A stretch of 8,047 nucleotides of DNA from Anaerolineae bacterium (GTDB taxonomy: Bacteria; Chloroflexota; Anaerolineae; 4572-78; J111). Of the stretch, positions 5,936-8,047 are shown one piece after another. Each line of letters begins with the position of its first letter. Within the stretch, counting starts at the first letter, position 1. The notes under the pieces are model-generated. The model saw only the letters and a program-made list of their open reading frames with translations, had not been told where the DNA came from and did no database searches. The translations under genes were made by a program, and so were the position numbers. The DNA lies in the NCBI GenBank assembly GCA_020433785.1, contig JAGRCC010000546.1, forward strand, positions 7,016 through 15,062, in the 5' to 3' direction.

Positions 5936-7780
5936 ATGAAACAACATCTAAAAAAATATCGCCATCGATTTCGGCTCCTCAGAGCATTGCCGCTGCGTTG
6001 GTGGCATAATATGAATCGAGATAGCTTGGTTTTCATCCACCTTTTTCCTTGGCGAGTGACTGTGCTTTTGCTGGCGGCGTTGCTGCTCGCGGCCGCGCTT
6101 TTTCAATGGGGCTACAATCGCTGGGAATTGGAATTAATACCTGATACGCCGCCGTTGAGCTACGCTAAGGCCGTATTCGCTATTATTAATATGACCTTTT
6201 TTCAACTAGCGTTTAGTGATCTGCCGGTCGCATCTCAACTCGATATTTTTCCTTTTATTGTACCGCTAATTGGCTTGCCGCTTGTTTCCGTCCTTGGTGT
6301 GCGGGTTATCCGGGTGGTTCGCATTTTTTTCATGCGCAACGAGCGCGGACAAGAGTGGCAGGAAACATTGATCCGGGCCACCGCTGACCAACATATTCTG
6401 GTGTGTGGCTTGGGACGTGTTGGCTATCGGGTGGCGCAGCGATTGGCCCACAAGTATGGCAAGTCTGTGGTAGGCATCAATAACCAACAGTCGCCCCTGG
6501 TTGAAACGCTGATCGCCGGCGGTATGCCGGTCATTTTAGGCAATTTGGAAGATGAGGAGACGCTCAAACGGGCCGCTATCGAACAAGCCAGCGTGGTCAT
6601 TGCCTGCACCGACTCCGATTGGACCAACCTTGAGACCGCCGTTCGGGCGCGCCAACTCCGGCCCGGCGTGCGGGTTATTCTGCGCCAGTTTGAGGATGAG
6701 CTAACCCAGGAGTTTCAAGAAAAATTTGCGGTTGATGCCGTGATCAGCCGTTCGGCCGTGGCTGCAACGACTTTTGTTTATGCCGCCATCGGCGGCGAGA
6801 TCGTCGAGACGTTTGAACTGGCGCACCGCAAATATGTACTGGCCCGGCTGCCGCTGGGGCCAACCTCGCCGATGCTGGGCCGGACGATTGGCGAGGTTGC
6901 CGAGGAGCGCGATGTGACAGTAGTCTCTCACCATCACGGCGGGCTGGCTACGGTGGAACCCAACCCGACCACACAACTACTATGCCACGATACTCTATTT
7001 GTTTTCACTACCGTGGCCAAAATGCTCCAGTTGATTGAATACGGCAGCGAGCAAGCGGCCCGGCATTCCTCATACCATTATGGGGCGGTGTTGGTCTGTG
7101 GGTTAGGCAATACCGGCTATCGGGTAGCCCAAAACTTGGCCGATTTAGGCTGCCACGTTGTGGCCATGGATGACCGGCCGCGCCGGCTGGGCGACCGGCT
7201 GAAAGAAAGGGGGGTAACCGTACAATATGGCGACCTCCGCTGGCGCGCCAACTTGGCCGAAGCCGGGGCCGGGCGAGCGTCCGCTGTGGTCGCCTGCACC
7301 GCTGATGATATGACCAACCTGCAAGTCGCGCTCCAGGCCCGGGCGCTCAATCCCGATATTCGAGTCGTCATCCGTATTTTTAATGACAAATTGGCTGAAC
7401 AAATGCGCCACAGTTTTGGCGTCAATGCCGCCGTCTACAGCACCTCCGCCCTGGCCGCCCCCGATTTTGTAGCTGCCGCGCTCAACCGGCGCAACATTCG
7501 TTCGGTGGAGGTTGGCTATACCACCCAGGCCATCACCCGGTTGCAAATCAACGGGGGTGCCCTCAATGGAGCCTCACTGGCGGCCCTGCATGCCGAACAA
7601 GACTTGACGATTCTGCTGCACGCCCGCAACGGTCAGGTCGATATTCCGCCAAACTTAACTACTGAACTCCAACTGGGGGATGAGATTGTGGTTATGGCCA
7701 CAGAGGAAAAACTCGACTCGCTCAACCGGCGCAATGCCGTTTTAGGGCAAGGTGGCGCCATTGACGCAGCCAACTTTTAA
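5936..7780 (+). CDS. Two-TM, double-RCK (TrkA-N/TrkA-C) channel-like protein with altered filter
   Basis: The layout is that of a bacterial ligand-gated K+ channel such as GsuK. A basic N-terminus is followed by TM1 (about 41-58), a pore-like loop (77-97) and TM2 (104-121). Then come RCK1 (N part 152-285, C part about 293-367) and RCK2 (N part 383-515, C part about 523-596). Both RCKs have GxGxxG nucleotide loops, GLGRVG (158-163) and GLGNTG (389-394). They resemble each other closely (VCGLGxxGYRVAQ in both), so they look like a duplication. The filter expected as TVGYGD reads QLAFSD (90-95) within TFFQLAFSDLP. Thr87, Asp95 and Pro97 match the channel pattern, but both filter glycines are gone. 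The acidic residue after strand 2 is Asn182 in RCK1 but Asp412 in RCK2. ATG 5936 is the first start after an in-frame TAA (5921-5923), with no Shine-Dalgarno motif. It may be a non-selective channel or a membrane-tethered sensor. Confidence 0.85.
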   Translation: MKQHLKKYRHRFRLLRALPLRWWHNMNRDSLVFIHLFPWRVTVLLLAALLLAAALFQWGYNRWELELIPDTPPLSYAKAVFAIINMTFFQLAFSDLPVASQLDIFPFIVPLIGLPLVSVLGVRVIRVVRIFFMRNERGQEWQETLIRATADQHILVCGLGRVGYRVAQRLAHKYGKSVVGINNQQSPLVETLIAGGMPVILGNLEDEETLKRAAIEQASVVIACTDSDWTNLETAVRARQLRPGVRVILRQFEDELTQEFQEKFAVDAVISRSAVAATTFVYAAIGGEIVETFELAHRKYVLARLPLGPTSPMLGRTIGEVAEERDVTVVSHHHGGLATVEPNPTTQLLCHDTLFVFTTVAKMLQLIEYGSEQAARHSSYHYGAVLVCGLGNTGYRVAQNLADLGCHVVAMDDRPRRLGDRLKERGVTVQYGDLRWRANLAEAGAGRASAVVACTADDMTNLQVALQARALNPDIRVVIRIFNDKLAEQMRHSFGVNAAVYSTSALAAPDFVAAALNRRNIRSVEVGYTTQAITRLQINGGALNGASLAALHAEQDLTILLHARNGQVDIPPNLTTELQLGDEIVVMATEEKLDSLNRRNAVLGQGGAIDAANF

Positions 7781-7805
7781 ATTTTATTAAACGTTGAAAA
7801 ATCCT

Positions 7806-7833
7806 TTGCCAATCTTGGGGCTTTGAGTATAAT
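7806..7833 (+). promoter_or_regulatory. Sigma-70-type promoter of the gene at 7872
   Basis: TTGCCA (7806-7811) matches the -35 consensus at 5 of 6 bases. After a 16-bp spacer, TATAAT (7828-7833) is a perfect -10 box. A start near 7840 gives a leader of about 32 nt. This is the best promoter in the window and shows that the next gene does not depend on the channel gene. Confidence 0.7.
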
Positions 7834-7871
7834 TTCACACGTATCTTTAAGTTGAAGGTTAGGATAAGTTC

Positions 7872-8047
7872 ATGCCCGTTTCAAAAAAGCGCAAGAAAAA
7901 AGGAACCAAACCCGTCGGCCCGCCGCCGTCGAAAGTTGAAGTTACCGGTAAAAAGCGGAAATTATCTCGGCAGCAAATTTTGATTTATATATTTAGTGCG
8001 CTCATTATTTTGAGCTTAGCTGTAAGCTTTATTATCGGTTCCTCGCC
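7872..8047 (+). CDS. Small basic single-TM protein, 3' end beyond window
   Basis: An open frame runs from ATG 7872 to the window edge (58 codons and two bases) without a stop. AGGA (7861-7864) lies 7 nt before the ATG and a good promoter lies upstream, so it is very likely a real gene. Residues 1-34 are strongly basic, starting MPVSKKRKKKGTKP, with a Pro-rich stretch VGPPPS. Residues about 36-56 (ILIYIFSALIILSLAVSFII) form one hydrophobic helix. By the positive-inside rule the N-terminus is cytoplasmic and anything after the helix would be outside. I do not recognise the family. It may be a tiny membrane protein that ends soon after the helix, or the anchor of a larger protein. Confidence 0.7.
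   Translation, partial: MPVSKKRKKKGTKPVGPPPSKVEVTGKKRKLSRQQILIYIFSALIILSLAVSFIIGSS

Noticed and set aside
7145..7546. 133-aa - strand frame inside the channel gene
   Set aside because: It lies wholly antisense to the well-conserved RCK2 coding sequence and has no recognisable motif.

Overview
The window reads as an ordinary chromosomal segment from a mesophilic bacterium. The best guess is Chloroflexota (Anaerolineae/Caldilineae type). This is an inference from three things: the lipoprotein with an Ala/Glu/Pro-rich linker after a LAAC lipobox, the style of the Opp/Dpp-like permeases, and short tandem repeats scattered through the intergenic gaps. No rRNA, tRNA, CRISPR array, transposase or phage gene is visible, and no gene-free stretch exceeds 300 bases.

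Left part (1-4308, + strand): a family-5 solute-binding lipoprotein (97-1938, GTG start) is followed by two Opp/Dpp-type permeases, DppB-like (2041-3081) and DppC-like (3241-4308). Together they make the binding and membrane parts of a peptide/oligosaccharide-type ABC importer. No ATPase gene lies within the window. The gap after the binding protein holds two successive hairpins, the second followed by five T's, which would lower permease expression relative to the binding protein. The gap between the permeases holds two tandem-repeat patches, of about 7 bp and about 8 bp period.

Middle (4309-5842): a convergent junction carries a short hairpin and a long imperfect inverted repeat made of TAATTGG/TAATTAG units. 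Beyond it, on the - strand, lie a membrane-anchored alpha/beta hydrolase (4467-5399) and, upstream of it, a Rid-family protein (5432-5842). The two probably form one transcript.

Right part (5843-8047): a short AT-rich divergent region separates the Rid gene from a + strand gene (5936-7780) for a two-membrane-segment, double-RCK (TrkA-N/TrkA-C twice) protein. It has the layout of a ligand-gated K+ channel, but the TVGYGD selectivity filter is replaced by QLAFSD. After it comes a good sigma-70-type promoter and the start of a small basic, single-membrane-segment protein cut by the window edge (7872 onward).

The most interesting items are the channel with the non-canonical filter and asymmetric RCK domains, the paired cysteines found only in the probable outside parts of all three transporter proteins, the tandem repeats in the transporter gaps, and the Rid protein lacking the catalytic Arg. 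I see no defence system or other clearly new multi-gene system.
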